64,000 nucleotides of DNA from positions 755,869,823 through 755,933,822 of the forward strand of contig NC_090438.1 of the NCBI RefSeq assembly GCF_031143425.1, in the 5' to 3' direction. Positions 37,055 through 49,190 of the stretch are shown piece by piece (the stretch's first letter is position 1; each line of letters starts with the position of its first letter). Source of the stretch: Pleurodeles waltl (lineage: Eukaryota; Chordata; Amphibia; Caudata; Salamandridae). Below the pieces are notes generated by a model. It did no database searches and had not been told where the DNA came from. It saw only the letters and a list, made by a program, of their open reading frames with translations. Both the position numbers and the translations under genes were made by a program.

Positions 37055-38759
37055 TCAATTCTTCTTTCTCGTGGTATCTACTTCTTCCTCTATTGTTTCA
37101 TTTATGACCACTTCCTTTCTTTTCTCTACTTGTGACTCAGGCCAATTATCTCCTTTTCTCGATCCTTCTGTCAATATTCCTTTCAGAATTGGACTCTTCT
37201 CCTTCTCTATGATGTTTTCTCTTAATGGACCTGCAAAGGGCTCAGGAGGAGTCGGATCACTTTTCCTTTGATCCATCTCAACTCTTTCCCTCTCTTGGTC
37301 TGGCACTTGCTCTGTTTGCTTCTCAGCACTGTCTGCTTCTGAGCGAACCCCTACTGAGCTAGGCTCTCCTGCTGTCTGTGTTGTGATTGATTCTTCCGCA
37401 CCCTCCTGTAATTCTTCACTGCCGTCTCTTACAGGGGTAATAGATCCATCTTCCACAAGCTCTTGTTCAATTTCAGACACTCTTGGTTCCTTTTCTGGTT
37501 CAGAAGCGGCAACTTGTTTCACTGTTGTTGGTGCTCTTGACAACCCTTCTTCATGATCCAGTGAACATGCCACTTTCTTTGTGTGACTGGTGTGAATCCA
37601 GTTCGGGAGTCCTGCACACTTCACAGCTGTCGTAGTCGTTAGGACCACCTGGTATGGCCCTCTCCAGCGTGGCTCCAAACATGTCTTGCGAACATGTTTT
37701 CGGACAACAACCCAGTCATCGGCTCTCAGATTGTGCCCTGGATCGTGAATGGGTGGCAGAGTAGTGGCCTCCACCTGCTGATAAAAAGAGCGAAAGCACA
37801 TAAGCCATACCCTTGCAGTAGTCCAACACCATATCATCTTTAATATTCACAAGTGCATTGGCTGGAACTGCTGGTAATCTCATTGCTCTGCTCATGAGAA
37901 TCTCGTGGGGCAACAGCCCTGTCTTCTTGTCAGGTGTATTCCTCATCGACATCAACATCAAAGGCAATGCATCTGGCCATTTCAGATTCGTAGCTGCACA
38001 CATCTTAGCAATTCTTGATTTCAAGGTACCATTTGTCTGTTCTACTAGTCCTGATGCTACAGGGCGATAGCTACAATGTAATTCCTGCTCAATGTTTAGT
38101 GCTGCACACAAGAGTTTAATCACCTCGTTGTTGAAGTGAGTTGCCCTATCTGATTCTAAAGGGATTGGAAACCCGAAACGTGGTATTAACTCCCTAAGCA
38201 ATAACATTGCTACTGTGAGACAACCATTTCTTCTTGAGGGGTATGCTTCAATCCAGTGACTAAAAATGCACACAATCACCAACAAGTACTTCAAACACCC
38301 ACACGCAGGCATCTCAGTGAAATCCAATTGCATTCTGCTGAATGGACCTCTTGCTCTTCCAATGTGGCTCAAATTCACCACTGTTCCTTATCTAACATTT
38401 AACTGCTGACAGATCATACAGCAATGACACACTGCCTCTGCTGCCTGCCTAAACTTGGGATTGAACCAGTCGATTTTGAACAGACGAACCATGGCATCCC
38501 TCCCAATGTGTGCCTGACCATGGTAATACCCAGCCATTTGTGACAGTAAACTATTTGGCAGGACCATCTGACCTTCTTCGGAAACCCATATCTCAACAGG
38601 TCTTTGAACACATTTTAATTTGGACCAAAGTCGTTTCTCTTCCTTGTCAACATTACTCTGCAGTGTTTTCAACTCTTCCAAATTTTCGATCACTTTCAAT
38701 GCAAAACTTGTACATGTTTTATCTTCTTCTGACATCAGTTCCCACAGTTCAGTGCACAA
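37055..38759 (-). pseudogene. Provirus integrase remnant with long acidic tail
   Basis: Three frames cover it. The first, 38759-38388, is the zinc-binding N-terminus with HGQAHIGR, then C-H-C-C-M-I-C. The second, 38381-37716, is the catalytic core: LDFTEM (first Asp), ESDRATHF (second Asp) and GLVEQTNGTLK (Glu), an intact DDE set. The third, 37837-37055, is the C-terminus with PRWRGPYQVVL, the GPY/F module typical of gammaretrovirus-like integrases. The last frame runs on for about 170 codons of Glu, Lys, Ser and Pro-rich sequence. Frameshifts separate the pieces. Integrase would join viral DNA to the chromosome. Confidence 0.87.
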
Positions 38760-40374
38760 AACCTTGCGACTTGATCTGCATATCCATTTGCTGGTGAGAT
38801 GTAGTCATGTGACTTTAGATGTGCACTGCATTTTACCATGGCAATTTCTTCAGGTAACTGTATTGCATACAGCAGCTCCTTTATCCTGCCACCATTTCTT
38901 ACTGGTGTACCAGTAGAGGTTAGGAAACCTCTTTGCAACCACAATTGAACAATTTAAAATCCATATTGACTATCTGTATAGATAGTGATTCTCAGTCTAG
39001 CAGATACATGGCATGCTCTAGTAAGAGCTACCAATTCTGCTACTTACACAGAATATACACCTCAAAGCCAAGAAGCTTCTAATGTACTTGTAATTGTGCA
39101 CACAGCATATCCTGCTCTCAGTGTTCCTGTACCATCTCTGAGACATGAGCCATCAACAAAAACAATTTGGTCATTTTCTTCCAATCATGTATCTCTGATA
39201 TGAGGTCTTGGTTTTGTGCAGAACTCAGTTACCTCAAGAGAATCATGCTCAATGTCTTCTTCTTTTTCAATTTCAACAGTACCCCTTGGAAGTAATGTTG
39301 CAGTATTCAGCACTGTACACCTTTTCAATGCTACATTTGGAGCACCTAGAAAGCTCGTCTCATACCTTGTCAGTCTGGCACCAGTCGAATACTGTGTTTT
39401 CGTCCTTGTCAGTAAGATCTCAACAGAGTAAGGTACCATTACCGTGAGATGGTATCCCATCACTACTCCCTCACATTGTGTAAGGCTTTGACCAACTGCG
39501 GCAACTGCACGCAAACAACCCGGTAAGGCTGCTGCAACTGAGTCCAAGGTAGCTGAAAAATGAGCTACTGGGTGATAAGCACCTCCATGGACCTGTGTCA
39601 AGACAGACAAAGAACAAGCATCACGTTCATGACAAAACAATGTGAATGGCTTTGTGTAGTCAGGCATTCCCAATGCTGGAGTTCTGCACAAACTATCTCT
39701 CAACTCAGTGAATGCTTTCATTTGGTCCTGATCTAATGTGATGGGATCTGTACCATCTTTGTTTCAGCTGCTGCAATGGTTTGGCAATCTAAGCAAAATT
39801 TGGAATCCACTGACGACAATAACTTACCATTCCCAGAAACATTCTGACATCTCTATGTGAAGTCGGGGGACTTCTCTGCAATATAATTGTAATCCTTTCT
39901 CTGGAAATTCTCCTTGACCCTTTCTCAATTTGGTGTCCCAAATATTTCACTGACTTCTGACAATACTGCAATTTCAAAGGTGACACTTTATGTCCAAATT
40001 TTCCCAAATGATTCAACAGGGCAATCGAGTCGTACTTACACTCGTCCCTCATTTTGGATGCAGTCAGCACGTCTTCAATGTACTGCACCAGAGCCGATTG
40101 GTACAGGAGTTCCAATGACTCCAGATTCTTTTTCAAGATCTGATTGAACACAGACGGTGACTCCGTGTACCCTTGAGGAACCCTGCACCAGCTGTAGACT
40201 CTGTCTAGGAATTTGAAACTAAAGAGAAACTGACTACCCTCATGAAGAGGCACAAAGAAAGATTGTGACAAATCTACAACTGTGAATTATTCTGCATCGC
40301 ATGGAATCTGAAACAATATTACTGCTGGGTTTGGCACTACGAGACAACATTTGATCACCATGTCATTCACTTTT
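38735..40374 (-). pseudogene. Provirus reverse transcriptase and RNase H remnants
   Basis: 40271-39789 holds the palm: RVPQGYTESPSVFNQIL is motif B and YIED stands where YVDD is expected. The change of the first catalytic Asp to Glu suggests loss of polymerase activity. 39721-39185 covers thumb/connection, with LTRTKTQ and TGARLTRYE as in gammaretrovirus-like RTs. 39180-38735 holds RNase H, with FVDGS at about 39165 and YTDSQYG at about 38975, followed by an H-x-x-S-H-like segment. Frames are separated by stops. Fingers begin in the previous frame at about 40470. Confidence 0.85.
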
Positions 40375-41270
40375 CACAAGTCTTGCACAATTCGTACTTT
40401 CCCAAAAGGCTTCTTCAAGCCCATTATCGGTGAGTTACATTGACTGCTCAACACTTCTTTCAAAACAACTTGTTTCAGAAAATCTCCAATTATCTGCGCC
40501 ACTTTCATCAAAACATCTTGTGCCATGTTATACTGTGGAAGCTGCAGAAACACTATATTCAGCTTCAAAGTGACCTTAATCGGCTCTGCTCCCTTGACCA
40601 GACCCAATTCTTTACCTGTCAGGTCCCACACATTCTCCTGCACTGTTCCCTGCAAATCTGCATGCAATTCTTTCATAGCAAACATTGGGCAAAACTCAAT
40701 TAACGGGTATTCTTCATTAGTGAGTTCATTCCCAATTTCAGGAGTTTGTTCCTCTTCATTGTCACTATTTGTCTGGACCTCTATTCCAGGAGTTAAACAA
40801 TTAATCGAACATCTGGTTTTGCACAATAAGTCCCTTCCCAGTAGGGATACTGGACTTGAGTCACAGACTACAAACTTGTGCAGTCCCTGGAAGTTGCCAA
40901 TCTCAACCTGTACTGGATCTGTGATCTGATTTATCAATTGTCCATTCGCTATCCCTACAACCTGAACTGTTCTGCCTGGAAGAGGTAAGTTCAGAACTTC
41001 TGCACTTCTCACTGTAGAGCACGTAGCTCCTGTGTCCACTAGAAATGAGACCTTATGACCCATCACCTTTCTACTCACAAAGGGTCCCTGTTGATCCATT
41101 TCTAATGAAGCTGCAAGCATACATGGCTCCTCATCTGAACTATCATACATCCATTCATCATTTATTTCATTCTCGCTATGTAATGGGAATTGGTGCACTG
41201 TGTCACTACGTCTGTCTTGTCTCTGACCTGTGAAATGTATTGACATCACCACTTCGCTGAACACCACCAT
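40374..41270 (-). pseudogene. Provirus protease and RT N-terminus
   Basis: The 298-codon frame contains SFLVDTGATCSTV at about residues 75-87, the aspartic protease active site with intact DTGA, and LLGRDLL about 80 residues later, matching the second conserved protease box. The frame then reads into RT fingers, ending GLKKPFGKVRIVQDL. It overlaps the nucleocapsid frame by 65 bases in a different frame, consistent with a gag-pol boundary. It is the longest open piece of the provirus. Confidence 0.85.
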
Positions 41271-43898
41271 CTTGCACCATCATCCGACACTCCCGCTTCC
41301 AGTGTCCCACGTTTTCGCAAAGATGACATGGTAACATCCTTTTTATCCCTTGCACATCATTCTGAACCACTGCTGTACTCAAATCTGGACCACAATTCAT
41401 ATTAATTCCACAACCTCTACATCTCACCTGAAGCTGGAACATGACAGTTACCTGCTTCTGCGGTATCTGCTGCACTAAAGCTCCCTGTACTCCTGTTTGA
41501 GCTGCCTTAATCTGCATCACCATTGCCTTCTCCTTCAACTTTTTCTGCTTCAACTCAATCTCATCACTACAGTATTTCGCACACTGCAACACCTCATCAA
41601 TCAGTTTTGTTTGCCAGCAAATCAAATGACTCTTAATCATCTGACCTACCTCAGGTCTCAATCCTTCCACAAACCTGAACACAAAGTGCAACATGTCTTC
41701 CGGCTTGATTGCTTCCTTACCACTGTACTCCTTGAATGCCTTCAACAATCTCTCATAGTATGTATGTATCAACTCTTTTACTTCCTGCACTGTCCTGTCA
41801 ATTCTCTGCCAATCAATATTCTTAGGCTAGATTCTTGTCTTCAGGAACTCAATCACCTTTTAATAATGTTTCATCACTTCGGGTGATGGTGCACCTGTAA
41901 CTCTATTCCTTTCTAATTCACTCGTCGGCCCATCTACTGCCCTTTTGCACTCAACCCACAAATCAGCTGGAACCACTATCTCCAACAGAGTATTCAGGTC
42001 TTCCCACAGACATTTTGAAAGTTTTACAAATCCATCTGTCTGCTGATACCACTCAACCGGTTTCTCCTTCAGCTTTGGATAATCATTTGTGAATGACAGA
42101 ATATCGCTCCTGTGCCAGGGAACATGAACAAACTGCCCTCCTGGAATTTCCCTCATTCGTAAAATGTTTACTGGATCTTTTTCTTTCTGCACACTTTCAG
42201 ACTCTTCTTGTGAATCTCGTTTTCATTTATCCTTCTTCTTTGCCCATCTCCCTTCCCACTTCTCTAATGCTCTCCAAATCTGAGCAATCTGCAATAATTC
42301 TTAGAGATGCTCTTTCATCCCTGCTGATCTCATGTGTTCAAAATCCTTGCCTTAAATCTAGGTTATAACTAATTTTCAAGTGCTTTGTTTTCTCAATTTC
42401 TATGTCATGTTTACCTGCCCACTTCTTTTGTAATTCTTTGACACAAGTATCTCAGTTCTTCTTCAGTATAGGATTCTAACCTATTCACTCCCATTGACCC
42501 CTCGACTAGTTCAGTTATTTCTGTAGCCAGCCTTACAGGATCAATCTGCTCTTCACCCTTGGATGTGTATCGAGGAGAATTCAGACTGTCTAACCACTCA
42601 TTTAACTATTGTACTATCAATCCCTGTAATGAAACATTACTTGCGTTTGGCAATGGCACCTGTTGTACCACTCCACCTAGAGTTTGTGGCGTCAAGAGCT
42701 TCAAGCTCTGACTTACTATTGGGCCATCTACGGCATCTGGAGGCGCAGAAAGTGGACTAAGATCCATTAATGGCCTAGATCTGTCAAAGGTCTGCCTCAT
42801 AGATGATATTACCTGCACATGGTCTCTCACCCTCCTCCTCACAAGGCTCTGTGACATTTCACCCTGTTCTCCTGCAATCGGTTTCTTTTGCGCGAACAAT
42901 GATAGCGCTGGACCAACAGTAATTGGCAGCGATATTGCATCTGGTGCTGCTCTGACACCCGCATTTTGTGGAAGAACTACTTCCATGCTCTGATTCATCA
43001 CTGTTGTCACATCTGACTGTGTCCCTGTCATTGGTGTGAACTTCAGCAAACCCTGTGGCTGTGTCTAAGGCATCAACACTGGAGTTGGTTCAGTCTGACC
43101 TAGCATTGGTCTCGGAACCACTTGCATCATAGGAACCACTAAGTTCGAGGTTGTCTCAAGAATCAGTATCTCTGGGTAAATTCTCTGTATCAGTGGTGGG
43201 TGCATCTGCGCTTGGACTACCGAAGTAGTCAGTGCATTAGGAGTACTCTGCAGTACCCCTTGTACATGTCCATTATTTGCTTACACCGGTCCCGCTGTTC
43301 CCGACACTTGAGCTGGGGCAGTTGGAGCAGTACTAGTACATGGGCCCCCCTCATGTACCGCATATGGTGGAGGTCGGTCCCTCAACATCTGAGTAATGAG
43401 ATCCTCGACATCCGAGTCTTCTTCCACTATGTAAGACTTTTTCTTCTTTTTACTCCCTGACAAACTCTTATCACTTTTGCTAGTCTCCTCTTTCCCTTCT
43501 GACTCATCTTCCTCTGTGATATTGGGAAACAACTTAACGTCCTGCAATGTTGCTGTTCTTCAACTCTTCTGTTCCCAATCCCATCTTGCTTCTGCTAGGG
43601 ACTTCTCTACCTTCCTTATTCTTCTCTGGAATTTTATATTTTGCTGCTGTCTTGCTAGAAGCTCCCAAGCTGCTAAAGCCTCAAACTGTGCTGGTCTCAG
43701 AAGAGGCTTTGTCTCATACAGTGTCATCCGCAACTGATCCAAAATTCTCAAATTAAACGTTCCATGCTTCAGAAACGCTAAAGCTCCCTGTTTCTCTGTC
43801 AATTTGCACCACTGCTTTAACCAAAAACATGGCACAACACCTCGCTCCTCCATCACAATATAAGCTGGAGAATTTTCTGGTGGGGTAGGCTCCCCCAC
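41206..43898 (-). pseudogene. Provirus gag remnants (matrix, capsid, nucleocapsid)
   Basis: Frames run in order on the minus strand. 43898-43560 is matrix-like: charged, with FWLKQWCKL. 43547-43281 and 43049-42606 are acidic then Pro/Gln/Val-rich spacers. 42192-41860 is the capsid N-terminal part with GGQFVHVPWHRSDIL, as in Gag p30. 41790-41206 is the capsid C-terminal part with a basic coiled segment and one CCHC knuckle, CHLCENVGHWKREC. Stops and frameshifts separate them. The true start codon probably lies upstream, near where the MITE at 43957 inserted. Confidence 0.8.
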
Positions 43899-43956
43899 TG
43901 TCGCCTTAATGTATGTATCACCATTAATAGCACTCCTAAACGCTTTGAAAAATTAA

Positions 43957-44552
43957 AGCGGTCAGTACGAACATGGCGGCTTGGCCCACCATGTCGGCAA
44001 TGGCGGCTGAAACCACCAGACGGCATGGCGGGCCAACCAGCCACATAATAAACACGTAGAGGGCTGTCATCAGCAGCCCTCACTCACGGCCAGGCTTCCG
44101 CCGTCAGGCAGCCTGGCGGTGAGTGGAAACACCATCCGACAGGGTAGCTGCACTACCCGTCGGATAATGTTTCCATATCCACCAGCCTTTCCGTGGAAGG
44201 TTATCCCGCCAGGGAAAGGCTGGCGGGGGGGTGCCACTGCACTGCCCATGCACTTTGCATGGGCAGTGCAGGGGCCCCAGTGCAATTCCCCGTCGCGCAG
44301 GTCACTGCCTGATTTTTGGGCAGTGATTTGCATGATGGGTTCAACTGCACCTGCCGCACAGAGGCATGGAGCCGCAGTCAAAGTCCCGGCCAGTCCTTTC
44401 TGTGGGCCGACGGGCGGAAACAATGTTTTCGCCCGCCGGCCCACAGAAAGGATCATTATTTGGCTGACGGGGATCCGGGGTCACTGGCGGTCAGTGTTTG
44501 CACTGCCAGCATGAACACAGCGGTTGTTACCGCTGTGTTCATAATGACCCCC
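43957..44552. mobile_element. Harbinger-type MITE (596 bp) in the provirus leader
   Basis: TAA at 43954-43956 and TAA at 44553-44555 flank the block. The right terminus, read inward, is GGGGGTCATTATGAACACAG. The left is AGCGGTCAGTACGAACATGG, matching at most positions. The interior is GC-rich with nested palindromes, such as CACTGCCCATGCA with TGCATGGGCAGTG and CTTTCTGTGGGCCG with CGGCCCACAGAAAG. It has no transposase. The termini resemble those of the autonomous Harbinger element at 53001. Confidence 0.88.
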
Positions 44553-45581
44553 TAAATCTATTCTATCTTTTGTGTATTCAAATCAATTAAGGAAATTAGT
44601 TTTACTCCCAAGATTCCCTCCACCCACCTTCTCAGCCAATTGTCTCTCACGGACGGCTGCCAATCCGCTTGCGACTCTTCTTACTTAACCAACCTATCCC
44701 AGCGCTGCTCACTTTGACGCCACCCTCACACACTGCGGCTGACAAAGTGTTGCGGCTTGTCCTCCTGAACTCGAACTCACACGAAACGAATGCAAGTTAT
44801 TGTGAGCACTAACCAAAAACAAACCTGCTGGTTTACTACAGGAAGGTACACAATCGCTTCAGAGACCTAACAGATTTTCACTGATGGCCCTTTTCACTCA
44901 TGCAGCTATTCCTCTTTCTCAGTCTCCCACATTCGCAAGTGAAATTCGACCCGCAGTTTTCACTCTCAACTGATCAATGGGTCTGTCCTGGTGCACATAG
45001 GACTCGCCAAATCTCAGTCGAAAATTTCTCTCACTCACTTAACTTATACACTGACTTGTTGACCACGGCCGATCCACCTACTAAACCAGACAGATTACAA
45101 CATATAACCAAGTTTCTCCTACACTTGTCAATATACTCCGGAGTATTAGACAACACAGGGTTCGTACATCATCAATAAGCACGTGCACACTTTTTGAGCA
45201 CAAAGCGCCACACACATGTGAAGTTTGACGACTTCCCTACTCTCATACTGCAGATTACGCACACTCCTACTAAACCACAACTGGAGTACGCAGACTCCCT
45301 ACTTCCCTCACATACATCACAATTCCCCTGCGATTTGCATAAGCCTTTGCAAGTGCAACCTACCACTTTCACACTATCACTAGAACGCCGAGAACATACC
45401 CAACTTTTCTAGCAGGATCCAGGATCTGGGAAAGTCATTTCTGAGTTTAAGGGGACATCATTCTTGCTACAATTGCCAATACGAAAAATAAAATCCAAAT
45501 CACAATAATGATGAACAACTAACCCTAACTCAAATTACCACCATAACCATCAGTCACCACATAACTAGTTTTCCAAGGAAA
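44553..45581 (-). other. Provirus 5' leader, no gene recognised
   Basis: About 1 kb between primer binding site and gag remnants. No protein family was seen in the minus orientation. Frames of up to 92 codons occur on the plus strand but are antisense and uninformative. A packaging signal may lie here but cannot be recognised by eye. Confidence 0.5.
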
Positions 45582-45602
45582 CTAACCATCAAGCTGCTAC
45601 CA
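45582..45602 (-). other. Primer binding site resembling initiator-Met tRNA
   Basis: Five bases inside the 5' LTR the minus strand reads TGGTAGCAG, then three bases, then GATGGTT. The 3' end of vertebrate initiator methionine tRNA would give TGGTAGCAG, then AG, then GATGGTT. Sixteen positions match around one small gap. The TGG start and location are right for a primer site. Confidence 0.7.
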
Positions 45603-45607
45603 AAAAC

Positions 45608-47077
45608 TGCTAGCGCACCCAGTCTTTAATAATTAAATTTACAAGGGGACGCGTATAGGCCGATGAACCTTTTGATTCGCATGGAATATCCTAGTCATGT
45701 AGTAACCAATGTCCATCAACAATCAATTACACAAATCAATATTCAGAACATTAATCAGCAGTTAATAACGTCAACACACATGAATAACCACAACTCAATA
45801 TACGTTTTAGCAATTTTATTTCCCTATTGGTTACAACACTAATTCATGGGATTAATTCAAACTTTATTAAATCAACTCGAGATTAATTCATTAGTGACCA
45901 CCAATAACATACTCCAAGAAGAACTTGAGAAATCATGCATTCTAATGCTTCAGCATAAGTCAACATATGAATCAAAGGTGAATACTTCAACATGAGTAGC
46001 AGAGTTCAGCAAATCAGTCAGTCAATCATTTGTCACTGTATATCTCAACGTCTCAGAATAGGAACCCTACCTAACCCAGATTAGCATCAGCATGTGGGAC
46101 TTCATGCAAAAACAGTTTAGAACATGAATTTGGAAAAACATCTAACTTAAGAGAAAAAAACTATTTAGACAGCGCAGTTGGTACCTAGAAGGAAAAGGCA
46201 CAAAAGGTAATTCAGTCACATTGTCATAGCGACCTATCCCAGGTATGGATCAGCAACAAAGTCGGTCTTCGTCTTCAGGTCATCAATCGATCAGCATCGC
46301 ATCAGGCTCTCAAGAGCATAAGCCCAATAACAAAGTCTTTATCTCTCCTACCCAAATATTGTATAAAATTCAGCAAAGTTCTCTCCTCGATCATCTGCCC
46401 CTAACATCTGAACTCTGCCCTTCTGTCACATTATTTTATCAAAGTCACCCAGACTAGCCCCTAGTTCTTAATTGGTCAGTTAATCACCAGTTATGACTCT
46501 ATCCAATAATCTTTGTTTTTCAAATCTATGAATTCTAAGATTACACAGTTCTCAAGGTTTCGATTGGTTCTCTGTATGATGTTCTCATCGTCCGGTTGAT
46601 CAGGTATTGAAAATGTTGCGTCTTCTTCTCTAGTCAGTGTCTCCATTGTTCGAATCCTGGGAAAGTACATCCAGTCTAGAGAATTCTAGCTAAGCAGATT
46701 TTATTAAACAACGAGTGGTTCATGGTCATTTCAGCACATTAGCTTTTCTACATTGTGCGTTAATATTAAACTTCTACATAAGGCCTGGCAAAACTAGGCC
46801 ACACCTTGGCTAAGTTAGCTCTATAATGTAATGCAAAACATACGTTATATATCTCAATATGACATATTACTACATTATTTTAATACATATTCAATATTAC
46901 ACATACGTTAGTTACTGTTTTAATATAATTTGTGACTCTTGGTGACCACTCTCTGGGGGCACATTTTCAAATGTGCATATTAATTCTCTGCATTATTTAT
47001 TTCTACAATTTTTTTTTCTATTATTCTTAATGCATAAACACTCATTAATATTTTCGAATTAACATATCGCTTTAGCA
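45608..47077 (-). repeat. Provirus 5' LTR
   Basis: About 1470 bp, directly upstream of the provirus primer binding site in the minus orientation. It is highly similar to 33515-35031 along its length. It lacks about 60 bases that the other LTR has near 34570-34635. Confidence 0.93.
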
Positions 47078-48185
47078 CCCTTTTAAAAGAAGCGCACCTT
47101 AAAGAGAACAAGTGTATAAAGTTGTGAAAAGGATGGGTTGGTGATGTCATTTATTGACTGGGCAACGGTAAAATAAAAAAATTGAGTTTTAATTTTATGT
47201 CACAATTCCTTAAAAGTTCAATTGATAACTCAAAAACAGGACTCCGAACGGAGTTGGGTGCTCCTTAAGCTATTCATTAGTAAACTTCCAATTGTTTTGT
47301 TTAATGTATATGGTCCTAATGCTCCGGATAGTCAGTTTTGGTCTGACATCTCCCAGAAACTCATGCAATTCCCAGATAACATTGTAGTATTAGCAGGTTA
47401 TTGTAATAATTTTGTTGATCCCTTTCTAGACAGACATCCATCAATACATTACATCCCAAATAAATCACTTAAAAACATTTGTACAAGCTATCAGTCAACG
47501 TGATTTGACTGATGCTTTGAGATTATATAATCCATTCTTAAGAGAATACATATATTTTTCCCCTGTTCATCACTGCCAATCCTGAATAGAATACCTTTTT
47601 ATTTCACATCATTTTACCCAATCTCTCCAGGCTGCAGACATTGGCTTCATTATAATCTCTGATCATGCACCAGTAGCTATTCAACTAGACCTTTACCCAA
47701 ACGCAATTCTCTTAGGAGATGGAGATTCAACAACTCTCTACTTCTAGATATTGCTTTCACTTCATCTTTTACTTCTTTCTTTCATGAATACTTTCATTTT
47801 AATCCCTCAGACAAAATCCCCTTTCATATAACTTGGGAACTTTCAAAGCTTCTGCTAGTGATTTTATTATTAATTATGTTTCTAAGAAAAAGAAACACTC
47901 TCAGTTACAATCTAAACAATTATTTGAAGAAAGTAAACACCTTGAACACATTTATTACACCTCATGAATCACAGCACTCGTTGCAGCAACCTATTAAAGC
48001 CAAATTATATTCTAACAAGGTAGCCACAGATTCAGCTTCATCTTATCTTGTGAAGTCTTGTGACAAATACTACTGAGGACAAAACAAATATGGGAAATTA
48101 TTAGCAAATTATCTTAACATTAAGCAAAATAAGTTATTCATTGAATCCATTTTAAATGACACTAATCAGACCCTGTCAAATAGGC
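47078..48185 (+). pseudogene. L1-like ORF2 endonuclease domain, continued
   Basis: Following the second CCCT copy, the plus strand reads LKEAHLKENK, then near 47290-47340 VLFNVYGPNAPDSQFW, then VVLAGYCNNF (family GGDFN) and SDHAPVAIQLDL near 47660-47690. These are the central and C-terminal active-site boxes of the L1 endonuclease. The expected D of GDFN is C here, and the SDH pair is kept. Beyond, 47750-48180 resembles the linker towards the RT. Sequence then changes to the gypsy LTR at about 48186. Confidence 0.82.
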
Positions 48186-49190
48186 TGCTGTCCTTTGGAT
48201 TTGCATGATGACTTCTAGAATCCCACCTCCAGGCAGCCCCAACTCAGAATACTATTAAAGTACTGATTATTAGAGTGGCCAGGTGAGGGGAAAGGGAGAG
48301 GGAACTGAACTGCGGTGAAGGAGACCTGAAAAGTAAAGGGTTAATACACCAAAATAAAACACTAAGTAAAGAACAAAAAATGTTTAATGCTCTCCGCAAG
48401 CATGTTGAATAATATTGCAGTGATTCTCCAAAAGTTGCACATGGATTCACGTTTAAATGACAAAGGTTTGTCTCCAAATATAATGCCCCTATAAAACAAT
48501 CATTAACATTTGAGCAACTCAAAATATAAATTGTTCTTTTGAAAAAAAAAAAAAAAAAACTACCATGTTGTTTCTGAGGCAATACGTAATGTCTCTTCCA
48601 TTCCAAATGTCAAAACCAAAAACAAATGCTTGATTAAACTTAAGAAACCATTCTAAAGCAAGCAATTGTCATAACATAGATAACTGCACAATAAATCAAG
48701 CCCAACCAAAATTCTTTCTTCTTGTGTCTAAAGAAATTAACTTCGCTCCAATTCAGCCGCACTCTACAACTCCACATTTTGGAGTTCAAAAAGCTCCCCA
48801 CTCAGAGTGCGACCGCTCTGCATTTCAAAAGAGGACATCACAAGCGGGAGCCGGCCTGGAACAATCAGAACCAGGGTGGACCCACGCAGAGAGCGCCCCT
48901 CTGATGGAGTCCCCACCAACACAGGAGACGCCAAGAGAAACATCTCGGGGAAGCTGGAGCTTCTGCCTGGAATCTGGGTGCCACTGGGTGGAGCTGCTTT
49001 TATATACACCGGGTCACACCCAAAATGGGAGCCTCTGGGAAAGGATGGGAGTTGCAGTTCTCCCACCGCAACATTGTAATAATGGGACTGATTCAGTTTA
49101 TTGTTAAAACACTAATGGCCTGAAACATTGTTTTTATTGTGTTAACCATTGTTATTCTTTAACCATTTTCATGGCAGCGTAACCAACAAC
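48186..49190 (-). repeat. Gypsy 3' LTR (edges approximate)
   Basis: This block lies between the L1 endonuclease and the gypsy chromodomain. On the minus strand it carries TATATAAAAG (48997-49006), a good TATA box for an LTR promoter, followed by GC-richer transcript-leader-like sequence. An 18-base A run lies near 48542. No second LTR is available for comparison, so both edges are estimates. Confidence 0.6.
48997..49006 (-). promoter_or_regulatory. TATA box in gypsy LTR
   Basis: The minus strand reads TATATAAAAG within the LTR, in the orientation of the gypsy genes. Confidence 0.5.

Larger units (their letters stand above)
33515..47077 (-). mobile_element. Endogenous retrovirus-like provirus, 13.6 kb, decayed
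   Basis: Two same-orientation LTRs (33515-35031 and 45608-47077) flank minus-strand gag, protease, RT, RNase H, integrase and env-like remnants. CCCT flanks both sides (33511-33514 and 47078-47081). The plus-strand LTR ends are TGCTAGCG and TTTAGCA, so TG...CA ends with a 5 bp terminal inversion are present. A primer binding site lies inside the 5' LTR and a polypurine tract inside the 3' LTR. RT connection, integrase and capsid features place pol nearest gammaretrovirus-like elements. All genes carry stops or frameshifts, so it is an inactive fossil. Confidence 0.93.
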
